In this document: piece by piece, positions 1-6,137 of the stretch
How the letters are laid out: each line of letters opens with the position of its first letter
How positions within the stretch are numbered: the stretch's first letter is position 1
From: Fidelibacterota bacterium
Lineage (GTDB): Bacteria; Marinisomatota; Marinisomatia; Marinisomatales; TCS55
Reading direction: 5' to 3'
Assembly (NCBI GenBank): GCA_002725545.1
Contig: PBPW01000104.1
Span: 1 to 25,756, forward strand
Length of the DNA: 25,756 bases
The notes under the pieces: generated by a model
The model's database searches: none
The model's input: only the letters and a program-made list of their open reading frames with translations
Told to the model about the DNA's origin: nothing
Translations under genes and position numbers: made by a program

Positions 1-297
1 GAGATCGTTGGTGAGGACAAACTTTGGGATATCCCAAGCGATTGGACATACGGAGGCAAATACGGTCATGACGGATGTCACCGCTGCGGTAAAAAGGTAG
101 GCAAGCATCCAGCCCAAATTCATGTCGTAGCAGGCGGCGGCACTTTGTTGTCAGTCGAGTACGGCATCGACAAGTTCAGCCAATACGACGACGTATCAGA
201 ACACGAAGAAGCTGGCGGCGATATGTACTGGTTCCCAATCGGGTCCGAGTGCAAGAAGCACGTACCAGCCGAATTCGTTTCAGAGCCAGAAAACTAA
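1..297 (+). CDS. Small zinc-knuckle-like protein, 5' end cut by window
   Basis: The frame is open from the first base to a TAA at 295-297 and gives 98 residues; the true start lies outside the window. A CHRC pair (C26, C29) and a C84-K-K-H87 pair near the C terminus look like four zinc ligands split by a beta-rich middle. Small C-x2-C ... C-x2-H proteins of this kind are frequent in actinobacteriophage accessory regions, and their function is generally unknown. The stop codon is followed two bases later by the first copy of the structured leader that precedes the next gene. I do not recognise a specific family. Confidence 0.75.
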   Translation, partial: EIVGEDKLWDIPSDWTYGGKYGHDGCHRCGKKVGKHPAQIHVVAGGGTLLSVEYGIDKFSQYDDVSEHEEAGGDMYWFPIGSECKKHVPAEFVSEPEN

Positions 298-375
298 ATG
301 CAACGAATTGAGCATCACCTCCGGGTGGTGCTCAATCCGATGCCGTTAGGCATCTCTCACCCACGAGGAGGAAGT
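298..375 (+). promoter_or_regulatory. Structured 5' leader RNA, copy 1 (two hairpins, UNCG tetraloop)
   Basis: The element starts directly after the upstream stop with TGCAACG (299-305). It then folds into a 13-bp stem (307-319 with 324-336, one G-U pair) closed by a TCCG tetraloop on a C-G pair. After a 2-nt spacer comes a 6-bp stem (339-344 with 349-354) with loop GTTA, and then the ribosome binding site GAGGAGG at 365-371 and ATG at 376. A second copy at 818-901 has the same geometry with different stem sequence. Role is unknown: mRNA stability, processing or translational control are all possible. Confidence 0.75.
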
Positions 376-552
376 ATGAAACTGGATACACACCAGTGCT
401 GGAAGTGCGGATCAGAGGACAATGCGCCTCGGTTCGACGACAGCGAATTCGAAGAGGATCAACTCCTCATCGTCTTTCGTTGTGAGGCGTATGACTGCGG
501 TCATGAATGGTTCATCACGTACAGGAAGCACCAGCGCCATGAAGAAACATGA
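376..552 (+). CDS. Small zinc ribbon protein
   Basis: Encodes 58 residues. A CWKC pair near residues 8-11 and a second pair C-x4-C-G-H near residues 37-43 suggest one zinc site in a ribbon fold; the middle is acidic. The ATG at 376 is chosen because it lies five bases after a strong GAGGAGG. An earlier in-frame ATG at 298 would place the leader hairpins inside the coding region and has no ribosome binding site. The gene overlaps the next start by 14 bases, so the two are probably translationally coupled. Function is unknown; a nucleic-acid or protein-binding adaptor is plausible. Confidence 0.75.
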   Translation: MKLDTHQCWKCGSEDNAPRFDDSEFEEDQLLIVFRCEAYDCGHEWFITYRKHQRHEET

Positions 553-817
553 TTGCGACGGTAACCCGTCCGTGTCCAACTATGCACGAGGCTGTCGATG
601 TGACCTTTGTCGAGCGGCGAAGTCCCTTTATGAGAGGGAACGTCGACAGCGTTCGAACAAGGCCAACAGTGCCCCGAAAGAGGCACCGAAAAAGCCTGCT
701 GGCAAACGAGATAACCCAGTTGTCTTTAATGACGCCTTTAGCCAGGTGGAGATCGTGAGAGCGCATCCCCATCTTGACTGGAGTGACCGTCAGAAGGCGG
801 CGGCTGGGATCGACTGA
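539..817 (+). CDS. Small basic protein with GCRCDLC motif
   Basis: Encodes 92 residues beginning MKKHDCDG at the ATG that overlaps the preceding gene by 14 bases. The N-terminal third carries an early Cys and a G-C-R-C-D-L-C cluster, followed by a strongly basic helix (YERERRQR). This arrangement, a Cys cluster plus an A-x3-Y-x-R helix, recurs in uncharacterised actinobacteriophage proteins. A Lys/Pro/Ala linker follows, then a short tail rich in His, Trp and Asp. The Cys cluster plus positive charge suggests nucleic-acid binding, but that is inference. Its stop is followed at once by the second copy of the structured leader. Confidence 0.7.
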   Translation: MKKHDCDGNPSVSNYARGCRCDLCRAAKSLYERERRQRSNKANSAPKEAPKKPAGKRDNPVVFNDAFSQVEIVRAHPHLDWSDRQKAAAGID

Positions 818-901
818 TTGCAACGGGCAGGGCATCGACTTCGGTCGGTGCTCTGCACGATGTCATCAGGCATCAACAACAATCCTACGAGGAGGAAAGT
901 T
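818..901 (+). promoter_or_regulatory. Structured 5' leader RNA, copy 2 (two hairpins, UUCG tetraloop)
   Basis: Same order and spacing as copy 1: TGCAACG two bases after the upstream stop (819-825), one base, a 13-bp stem (827-839 with 844-856, two G-U pairs) capped by C(TTCG)G, two bases, a 6-bp stem (859-864 with 869-874), then GAGGAGG at 889-895 and ATG at 902. Several stem positions differ from copy 1, yet pairing is kept on both sides. That is compensatory change expected of a selected RNA structure. C(UUCG)G loops are among the most stable known and are abundant in phage T4 mRNA. Confidence 0.75.
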
Positions 902-1321
902 ATGACCATTATCGAAGTGAAGGACCAGCCTGTAAGAGACTGGTCGTCCTTTCGACTGAGTAACGAGGCAGGCATTGCGTCTGCCCCGGTTAATCCAAGT
1001 GACGGCTCAAAGTTCCTTGAGTCTGTCCGTGATGCGTTTATCGAACGCATGGAGTTTCAGCGCAGTGATGCACTGGGAGCTTGGCGGATAAGCGAGGACG
1101 TTGTCGACATCATTCACGAAGTCGTTGACGGCTGCGTGCCTATCTACACTCATCAGATCTGGGAAACATTCACAGACCTCTGTGCATGGACCGAAGATCT
1201 GTCTGAGTTAGGTGGCCCGGAGACCGACATGAACAAGAACGCCATGACGGCGCTCTACATGATCGGTTGCAGGCTCGGAGATGTCCTTTGGGACGCCTAT
1301 AAGAAAGAGCTGATGACATGA
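902..1321 (+). CDS. Hypothetical protein (139 aa)
   Basis: Encodes 139 residues from the ATG at 902, seven bases past a strong GAGGAGG and downstream of leader copy 2. It is predicted soluble and mostly helical and acidic, with several Trp residues (DWSSF, LGAWRIS, IWETF, CAWTED, DVLWDAY). No motif links it to a known family. The C terminus overlaps the next gene by ATGA, so it heads a coupled series of small genes (902-1610). I cannot assign a function. Confidence 0.7.
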   Translation: MTIIEVKDQPVRDWSSFRLSNEAGIASAPVNPSDGSKFLESVRDAFIERMEFQRSDALGAWRISEDVVDIIHEVVDGCVPIYTHQIWETFTDLCAWTEDLSELGGPETDMNKNAMTALYMIGCRLGDVLWDAYKKELMT

Positions 1322-1437
1322 TTCAGCTCACCGAACACGGCAAGATGGGAGTCTTCCTCATCTTGCTGGCAATCGTCTACTGCATTGTGTCCCACATGGA
1401 CATTCAACATTGCATCGAGACAGGAGTTTGCCCATGA
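1318..1437 (+). CDS. 39-residue single-span membrane protein
   Basis: A short frame that starts in an ATGA overlap with the preceding gene and ends in an ATGA overlap with the next one; that double coupling is the main argument that it is real. After nine polar residues comes a hydrophobic run of about 16 residues (MGVFLILLAIVYCIVS), enough for one membrane span, then a short polar tail with two Cys. Possible roles include a small holin-associated or superinfection protein, but nothing in the sequence decides this. Confidence 0.65.
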   Translation: MIQLTEHGKMGVFLILLAIVYCIVSHMDIQHCIETGVCP

Positions 1438-1610
1438 TCAGAAACACACACACCGTTGGTAAAGTCGTCATCCCGTGGATAGGCGGATCATCAGTCCGCA
1501 CGATCTACAAAGTTGTCGACAATCTTGGAGTTGTGTATCGCTGGGCATCGACCCGTGAGGAAGCTGAACGGATCGCTGCACTGCTTTCAGAACCACCACC
1601 GGACGAATAG
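1434..1610 (+). CDS. Hypothetical protein (58 aa)
   Basis: Encodes 58 residues from the ATG that overlaps the stop of the membrane peptide gene; GACAGGAG lies just upstream as ribosome binding site. The N-terminal half is beta-rich and the C-terminal half a helix (STREEAERIAALL). The order of a short strand-like segment followed by an S-x-E-A-E helix also occurs in the next gene at 1623, so the two may be distant relatives. No family is recognised. Confidence 0.65.
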   Translation: MIRNTHTVGKVVIPWIGGSSVRTIYKVVDNLGVVYRWASTREEAERIAALLSEPPPDE

Positions 1611-1622
1611 AGAGGAGGAATT

Positions 1623-1829
1623 ATGTCTAGACAATCTCAGATTACGGAAGCCCTCCAGATTCTCTCCAACAAAGGAGCGATTCAGGGCTTCCACAAGGGT
1701 CACAACGAATCAGAGCCAAACCGGCTTGAATGGTTCGTGCAGGTCAATGAACTGGAGCTGCTCTATTTCTCGTCCGCTGAAGCGGAAGCGTTTATCAATG
1801 GAGCCAAGTCGGTCATGAACCATGCTTGA
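1623..1829 (+). CDS. Hypothetical protein (68 aa)
   Basis: Encodes 68 residues with a strong ribosome binding site, AGAGGAGGAATT, before the ATG. An N-terminal helix (ITEALQILSNKG) is followed by a beta-like segment (EWFVQVNELELLYF) and a final helix (SAEAEAFINGAKSV). It is the last gene before a strong double hairpin, so it probably ends the first transcription unit seen here. Function is unknown. Confidence 0.65.
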   Translation: MSRQSQITEALQILSNKGAIQGFHKGHNESEPNRLEWFVQVNELELLYFSSAEAEAFINGAKSVMNHA

Positions 1830-1852
1830 TTCGTGAGTTGTTGCTTTATAAG

Positions 1853-1940
1853 CTGGGGGGGTCCCCCCTCAGAGACGGGCTTTAGCCCCGGTCGATATTT
1901 CGGGTTCCTCCTCGGTATCGGCCGGGGCTTTTGTCGTTTT
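1853..1940 (+). terminator. Probable rho-independent terminator, two hairpins
   Basis: A G7-T-C6 tract at 1855-1868 can fold into a small very GC-rich hairpin. After it comes a 14-bp stem (1884-1897 with 1916-1929, one G-U pair) with an 18-nt loop, followed by TTTTGTCGTTTT. The position between the 1623-1829 gene and the amidase gene fits a stop for transcripts of the accessory genes. The long loop and interrupted T tract make its efficiency uncertain. Confidence 0.65.
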
Positions 1941-1965
1941 CGGGCTACACATTTCGGGCTACCCA
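1938..1965 (+). repeat. Tandem direct repeat of 14 bp before the amidase start
   Basis: Two adjacent 14-base units, TTTCGGGCTACACA and TTTCGGGCTACCCA, differ at one base and end just before the start region of the amidase. A related TTTCGGG occurs in the loop of the terminator hairpin at 1898. No usual ribosome binding site is visible here, so the repeat could be an operator or a special translation-initiation context, or chance. Confidence 0.5.
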
Positions 1966-1968
1966 TTG

Positions 1969-2703
1969 ATGCACTCAAGATCTGACTGGAACGCAAACCC
2001 GCCGAAGAAGACCCGCCCGTTCAAGAGCGTGAACGGCATTGTCATCCACTTCGCCGGATTCACGATCTCCCCAAACCGAGACACCCCTGGCCTGTTGAGA
2101 TCGATCCAACAAGTTCACCAAGGGAAACCTCGGAACTGGTGGGACATCGCCTACAACATTCTCGTCGACCAGCAGGGGGAAGTGTGGACCGGTCGGGGTC
2201 TCACGAACACCTCAGGGGCGAACGGGGTTACCGCCTCAAACAAGAGCCACGTTGCGATCTGTGCGCTGATCGGTGAGGGGCCTATCCCCCCGGCAATGAT
2301 CGACGGCATCCGCACGGCGATTGAGTCGACACGGCAACGCTGGCCTGGAGCAATTGACATCATGCCGCACAGCCAGATCAAAGCGACTCACTGCCCAGGC
2401 GATTCGCTTCGAACGCTCATCGCCAACGGGGATCTGGAGCCTGAAGCCGGAACACCAAAGGTCCACTTCCAGTACATGCAGCGAGGCTCAAGAGGCACTC
2501 GGGTGGCTCGTTTGCAGACAGCGATCGGGGCGACCCCTGATGGGTCATACGGGCCAGCAACCGAGCGAGCAGTTCGGGACATCCAATCAGCGATCAAACC
2601 GTTTGGCGGACCAACGAACGCTATCTGCGGACCTGAGCTGTGGGAATACGTGCTCTGGACTGAGGGGCTGGACCGGGCAAAGCCTGCCCCCGTGTTCACC
2701 TGA
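1969..2703 (+). CDS. Endolysin: N-acetylmuramoyl-L-alanine amidase with PG-binding domain
   Basis: Encodes 244 residues. The N-terminal domain is an Amidase_2/PGRP-type zinc amidase that cuts the bond between muramic acid and the stem peptide. H27 (VIHFAG), H134 (MPHSQ) and C142 (HCPGD) fit the three zinc ligands, with H-x7-C spacing as in T7 lysozyme, and Y62 (DIAYN) fits the active-site Tyr. Residues ~165-230 form a PG_binding_1-like domain (GSRGTRVARLQ, PDGSYGPATERAV). There is no signal peptide, so export would need a holin. Start choice is uncertain: a TTG lies one codon earlier and neither has a clear ribosome binding site. It follows a terminator, so its own promoter is expected within 1930-1968. 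Confidence 0.9.
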   Translation: MHSRSDWNANPPKKTRPFKSVNGIVIHFAGFTISPNRDTPGLLRSIQQVHQGKPRNWWDIAYNILVDQQGEVWTGRGLTNTSGANGVTASNKSHVAICALIGEGPIPPAMIDGIRTAIESTRQRWPGAIDIMPHSQIKATHCPGDSLRTLIANGDLEPEAGTPKVHFQYMQRGSRGTRVARLQTAIGATPDGSYGPATERAVRDIQSAIKPFGGPTNAICGPELWEYVLWTEGLDRAKPAPVFT

Positions 2704-2760
2704 GTTACCTTTAGCACCAAATAAAGTTCACAGATTCCTTGCAAGGGAGAAAAGTAACTC
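2702..2760 (+). promoter_or_regulatory. Intergenic inverted repeats, operator or terminator candidate
   Basis: GAGTTAC at 2702-2708 is the exact inverse of GTAACTC at 2754-2760, and a perfect 10-bp palindrome CCTTGCAAGG lies between them at 2737-2746. These lie between the amidase stop and the promoter at 2775. The palindrome could be a regulator site, for example for the HTH protein encoded just downstream. The outer repeat could form a weak terminator, although its loop is long and no U tract follows. Confidence 0.35.
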
Positions 2761-2774
2761 CTTTGCTTGAATCA

Positions 2775-2803
2775 TTGACTTGAGCTAGGGACTTTTCTAC
2801 TGT
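2775..2803 (+). promoter_or_regulatory. Sigma70-like promoter for the replication operon
   Basis: TTGACT (2775-2780, five of six matches to the -35 consensus) is separated by exactly 17 bases from TACTGT (2798-2803), which fits the TAnnnT -10 of actinobacterial housekeeping promoters. Initiation would fall near 2810, about 40 bases before the ATG at 2852, with AAAGGAA between. It stands at the head of a nearly gapless gene series running to the integrase. Confidence 0.6.
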
Positions 2804-2851
2804 TGAGTGTCCCACCTCAGCTCTAAGGTTGATGTGTCTAAAGGAATCGAA

Positions 2852-3373
2852 ATGCCCAACACACTGCCCACCGGGACCTGGCGAGACGAAGTCACTTTCG
2901 CTCTCCAAGGAAACTCCAATCTATCGCCCCAAGTTGCAGATGAACTGAATCGTCGTCATGTCCAGTTCGAGGATCTCAGTAAGGGGCCTCGTTACGAACG
3001 AGTCGTCACCCTCTCTCACCTCGGTCTGACTGCAACTCAGATCTCTGCTGCTGTTGGCCTTCCCTACGAGAAGGTCGAGTACCTCCTCAGATCAGCACGA
3101 TCAGACACCTGGAGGATCATCGAGGAACACTTGAATGGCTACACGGCTCAACAGATCTCGGACCTAACCGAATTCTCGAAGGCGTACGTTTACAGAATCC
3201 TGAAGAAGTACCAATTCCGACCGAATGTCAACAGGGCTCAAATGCTTACCTCCCGGCAAGAAGAGGAGATCCTTCGCCGCCGTCGTGAGGGTGAGTCTCA
3301 GAAGTCGATCTCTAGGGCAACGGGTGCGACCGTTTCCCAGGTTAAGTACCTGCTGCAAAGGAGATCTCGATGA
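2852..3373 (+). CDS. DNA-binding protein with three helix-turn-helix motifs
   Basis: Encodes 173 residues. Three HTH-like segments follow one another: ~50-82 (GLTATQISAAVGLPYEKVEYLL), ~88-120 (GYTAQQISDLTEFSKAYVYRIL) and ~135-170 (GESQKSISRATGATVSQVKYLL). Each has the (G/E)-x3-x-I-S-x-turn-V-x-Y-(R/L)-x-L pattern of sigma region 4 or resolvase-type HTH units. The ATG at 2852 is preferred over a GTG at 2807 because AAAGGAA precedes it and the predicted promoter would start transcription after 2807. It is the first gene of the operon and overlaps the nuclease gene by ATGA, so it is probably an early regulator. Target and sign of regulation are unknown. Confidence 0.75.
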   Translation: MPNTLPTGTWRDEVTFALQGNSNLSPQVADELNRRHVQFEDLSKGPRYERVVTLSHLGLTATQISAAVGLPYEKVEYLLRSARSDTWRIIEEHLNGYTAQQISDLTEFSKAYVYRILKKYQFRPNVNRAQMLTSRQEEEILRRRREGESQKSISRATGATVSQVKYLLQRRSR

Positions 3374-4221
3374 AGAAGATGCGCCAGTCGACGATCGGCA
3401 CGGCTCAAACTTGCGCTCACCGCCTGACCTACGACCTCGATCCCCGTATCCCTTACTCCTCTGGAGTGGTAAGGGCCATCGGCACAGCCATCCACGCTGG
3501 CCACGAGGCGTATTACCTCAATCGCCAGAAGACTAACGAGTTTGTAGGCAACATACGTCCATGGATCGAACGGGCGTTAGACGTATTCCAAGCTGAGATC
3601 GAACGGGCTGGTGATCGTTTCTCGTGGCAGTACCAGCCCAAGAAGGCACGCTCCGACGAGGTCATTCTGAACTTTGAACAGGCCGCAATGAAGATCGGGT
3701 CAGCGATCTCCTTCTACCACCAGAACGAGCACTACTGGTCTCCGCAATACGAAGTCCTCGGAGTTGAGGAACAGTTCGACCTGCCCTGGGAAGGGCACGA
3801 CGACTGGGTGAGACACGGCACCATCGACCTCGTTCTTCGGGACACTGTGTCGAACGACGTGATCCTCTGCGATCATAAGAATTCTCTGGCTAAACCACGA
3901 GCTGATAAGTATCGTGCCCATAAGACACCGCAGGCCGCCTACTACCTGGGAGTGTTCCACGAGCTGGGTCTCACGGAGCCAGATGCCAACCTGCGTTTCG
4001 TGTATGACGTAATCGCATTAGACGGTCCCACGTTCCACCGCATCGAGGAACCACGGACCTCGGAACAGATCGAAGCAACTAAGCTGCAATCAGAGATGCT
4101 TGCTGATCTCATTGATGCCGGGGGGCCCTACCTCCCTAACACTGAATCATTTCTCTGCTCAGAGGCGTACTGCGACCACTGGACCATTTGTCCCTTTGGC
4201 GCAACGCTTCGAGCTTCTTAG
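3370..4221 (+). CDS. PD-(D/E)XK exonuclease, RecB/Cas4-like, probable Fe-S cluster
   Basis: Encodes 283 residues. The RecB-family motifs appear in order: GTAIHAG with H42, GTIDLV with D153, CDHK with D168 and K170, and QAAYY (Q188, Y192). C15 together with C263, C268 and C274 near the C terminus match the four-Cys iron-sulfur arrangement of Cas4 and AddB nucleases, where the first Cys is N-terminal and three are C-terminal. Such proteins trim DNA ends in recombination or replication. In phages they usually sit next to helicase and primase genes, as here. Its start overlaps the HTH gene by ATGA. Confidence 0.85.
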   Translation: MKKMRQSTIGTAQTCAHRLTYDLDPRIPYSSGVVRAIGTAIHAGHEAYYLNRQKTNEFVGNIRPWIERALDVFQAEIERAGDRFSWQYQPKKARSDEVILNFEQAAMKIGSAISFYHQNEHYWSPQYEVLGVEEQFDLPWEGHDDWVRHGTIDLVLRDTVSNDVILCDHKNSLAKPRADKYRAHKTPQAAYYLGVFHELGLTEPDANLRFVYDVIALDGPTFHRIEEPRTSEQIEATKLQSEMLADLIDAGGPYLPNTESFLCSEAYCDHWTICPFGATLRAS

Positions 4222-4242
4222 ATCCCAACAAAGGAAAACAAA

Positions 4243-4824
4243 ATGAATGAAAAAGACCTATCCATAGTCACGCAAGTGGCTGGCTACATCGCCGCTGACG
4301 TTGTGAAGTCAGATGCGGCCGTAGCTGCTGTCCGGGACGGTGTGTTCGCTGAGATCACAGAGACTGTTCTCTGCACTCTGCTTGACGCCATGAACGTGAG
4401 CACGGCATCAGCGCCTGTTGTTCAGCTAGCTCCTGAGACACAAGCACACGATGCGGCAGTCGCTAACGTCCTTGACCAGTTCGACGGTGCTGTTGTCACC
4501 TCTGATGCGCCGGTAGTTGACTACCAGCCCGGTCCCCCAACGGCGATCCATGAGAAGTCCAGCTTGATTGAGATGCTCGAAGACGCTTTGTTCCATAACC
4601 CTCATAACTGGAAAGTTTGGGACTCTGAGAAGTCCAGCATGAACGGCGGAACCTTTCCAGATATCTCGCACGAGAACTTGGTCAAGGCAGGCACTAACTA
4701 CAAGGTCGGGATATACATGGTCAGCAAATTTGCTGGGCAATCTGCTCCCGAGTGGGCATGGGCCAAACTTGGGAAACAAGCGCAGTACGCTGCCCTTCTC
4801 GCTGCTGGAAAAATTACCGCCTAA
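4243..4824 (+). CDS. Hypothetical protein between nuclease and helicase genes (193 aa)
   Basis: Encodes 193 residues with AAAGGA before the ATG. Residues 1-55 look helical and Ala/Val-rich. A Pro/Ala/Val-rich linker follows (~57-105). The C-terminal ~80 residues contain an H-N-W-K-x-W-D-S-E-K-S segment, a G-x-F-P-D-I-S-H-E segment and a W-A-W-A-K-L segment. The C-terminal part and its position beside nuclease and helicase suggest a DNA-replication accessory protein such as a single-strand binding or annealing protein, but no diagnostic motif supports that. The stop overlaps the next start as TAATG. Confidence 0.7.
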   Translation: MNEKDLSIVTQVAGYIAADVVKSDAAVAAVRDGVFAEITETVLCTLLDAMNVSTASAPVVQLAPETQAHDAAVANVLDQFDGAVVTSDAPVVDYQPGPPTAIHEKSSLIEMLEDALFHNPHNWKVWDSEKSSMNGGTFPDISHENLVKAGTNYKVGIYMVSKFAGQSAPEWAWAKLGKQAQYAALLAAGKITA

Positions 4825-5690
4825 TGCTTCGTGTCCTCACTGAGGTAAGGGACGAACTATACAAGTGGGCAACCTCGGACATCGTTCGAGTCCCACTTGG
4901 ATATTCGTTTTTTGATGATCGCACTCAGGGGGGTATGGCCCCTGGCCAGGTCATGATTCTCCTAGCCCGAACGGGCGTAGGTAAGACATGGTTTTTGATA
5001 AACGTTGCTGCTAACAATCCGGGTGTTCCAACGGTGCTCTTCAGCTTGGAGATGCACGGTCGATACATTCTTGAACGGTTGGCGAGCTGCTACACAGGGA
5101 CGGCGACGACCACTATCGAGAAGACGATGCGTGAACACGGCAAGTGTTCTGCGATCGAGATAACCAGCGAGTCCCTCCCATTGTTGGTTGTCGAAGATGA
5201 GCCCGACCTCGGCCTCGGGGACATGACCGAGGTCCTCAACGATTACGAGTCTCGTTTGGGTGCTCGACCGAGGTTGGTGCTCATCGACTATCTCGAACTA
5301 GTTCGCACATGGGGAGAGAATCAAATGGACAGCGTCCAGGGCATGGCACGAGCGATGAAGAATTTCGCTAGAGAAAACGATGTAGCTGTCATTGTCCTTC
5401 ATCAAGTGAAGCGAGGCGATCACAACGCTGGCCACCGACCGCTCGACTTGACTGACGGGAAGTTCGGCGGTGAGGAATCAGCCGACTATGTGCTCGGCAT
5501 GTACAAGCCATCGCTCGATCCCAACATCTCCCAGAAGATGCGGGACTACATGGAGGACGACATCAGATTGCAGTTCTTGAAGACTCGAACTGGTGGGGGC
5601 ATTCACCCTGACGGGGTGAAGCACCATTGGAACCCCCACACTGGAAAAATTACACGACCAGTCGAACAGCACGAGCTGGGTTTAGGCTAA
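4824..5690 (+). CDS. DnaB-like replicative helicase (RecA-fold ATPase)
   Basis: Encodes 288 residues from the ATG overlapping the upstream TAA. It corresponds to the C-terminal motor domain of DnaB-family helicases: Walker A ARTGVGKT (48-55), FSLEM with catalytic Glu76, Walker B LVLIDYLELV with D155, and a sensor-like LHQVKRG (H193, Q194). The DnaB N-terminal domain is absent, which is known for phage DnaB/RepA-type motors. It should unwind DNA at the phage fork together with the primase at 6134. The 79-base gap after it contains no recognisable signal beyond the next ribosome binding site. Confidence 0.85.
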   Translation: MLRVLTEVRDELYKWATSDIVRVPLGYSFFDDRTQGGMAPGQVMILLARTGVGKTWFLINVAANNPGVPTVLFSLEMHGRYILERLASCYTGTATTTIEKTMREHGKCSAIEITSESLPLLVVEDEPDLGLGDMTEVLNDYESRLGARPRLVLIDYLELVRTWGENQMDSVQGMARAMKNFARENDVAVIVLHQVKRGDHNAGHRPLDLTDGKFGGEESADYVLGMYKPSLDPNISQKMRDYMEDDIRLQFLKTRTGGGIHPDGVKHHWNPHTGKITRPVEQHELGLG

Positions 5691-5769
5691 AAAACTAAGG
5701 TATCAAGGGTAGGGGCGAATGCTGTAAAGCCCTTAGACGGCTTCCTGTGCGGAGCAAAAAGGGGTAAAG

Positions 5770-5976
5770 ATGGAAAAACCTGCTTCTGTGAGCCATGTTG
5801 GCGATGATCTCGCATTATGGCTGGAAATAGGACAACAGTCCGGGTGGTGCGGCAAAGTGACCTGCGGCACACACGACGGGCCTGAGATAACCGAATCCGA
5901 ATATGACTCGATGGCTGACTACGACGACCCGTGTATTCCGATCGTCCGCATCTTCGTACCGGAGGACATGAAATGA
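5770..5976 (+). CDS. Small Cys-containing phage protein (68 aa)
   Basis: Encodes 68 acidic residues; a purine-rich GGGGTAAAG precedes the ATG. The centre holds SGWCGKVTCGTHDG, a W-C-G-x3-C-x-T-H-D-G pattern that recurs in uncharacterised actinobacteriophage proteins, followed by a DDPCIPIVRIF strand. The three Cys and one His could bind a metal. Function is unknown. It overlaps the following gene by ATGA. Confidence 0.7.
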   Translation: MEKPASVSHVGDDLALWLEIGQQSGWCGKVTCGTHDGPEITESEYDSMADYDDPCIPIVRIFVPEDMK

Positions 5977-6137
5977 AAAAACTATCTTGCTGTGCGGGTG
6001 AACTATCCCTGCGACCCATCATGAGGAACTACCGGCGGACAGACAACGTCAGAGTAGGTCGACCTATCTTCAAGTTCCCAGAGCTACTACATCAAGAAAC
6101 TTATGTGCCTGAACCTGAGTACGGAGGCGAAGGGTGA
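5973..6137 (+). CDS. Hypothetical protein (54 aa)
   Basis: Encodes 54 residues from an ATG overlapping the previous stop, with GGAGG nine bases upstream. It starts with MKKLSCCAGELS and is basic and Pro/Tyr-containing with no visible domain. Both ends overlap neighbours (ATGA upstream, GTGA downstream), so it looks like a genuine link in a coupled operon between helicase and primase. No family is recognised. Confidence 0.6.
   Translation: MKKLSCCAGELSLRPIMRNYRRTDNVRVGRPIFKFPELLHQETYVPEPEYGGEG

Noticed and set aside
2321..2770. A 149-codon rightward frame overlapping the amidase gene
   Set aside because: It is an out-of-frame shadow of the amidase, with Ser/Arg-rich low-information translation and no ribosome binding site.
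4805..5653. A 13-base exact repeat (4805-4817 and 5641-5653), both near the ends of neighbouring genes
   Set aside because: A repeat of this length is expected a few times by chance in 25 kb, and both copies are in coding frame reading GKIT.
5691..5769. Gap after the helicase gene, inspected for a promoter or hairpin
   Set aside because: Only a weak 5-bp pairing (AAGGG with CCCTT) and no -35/-10 pair; likely just a spacer with a ribosome binding site.
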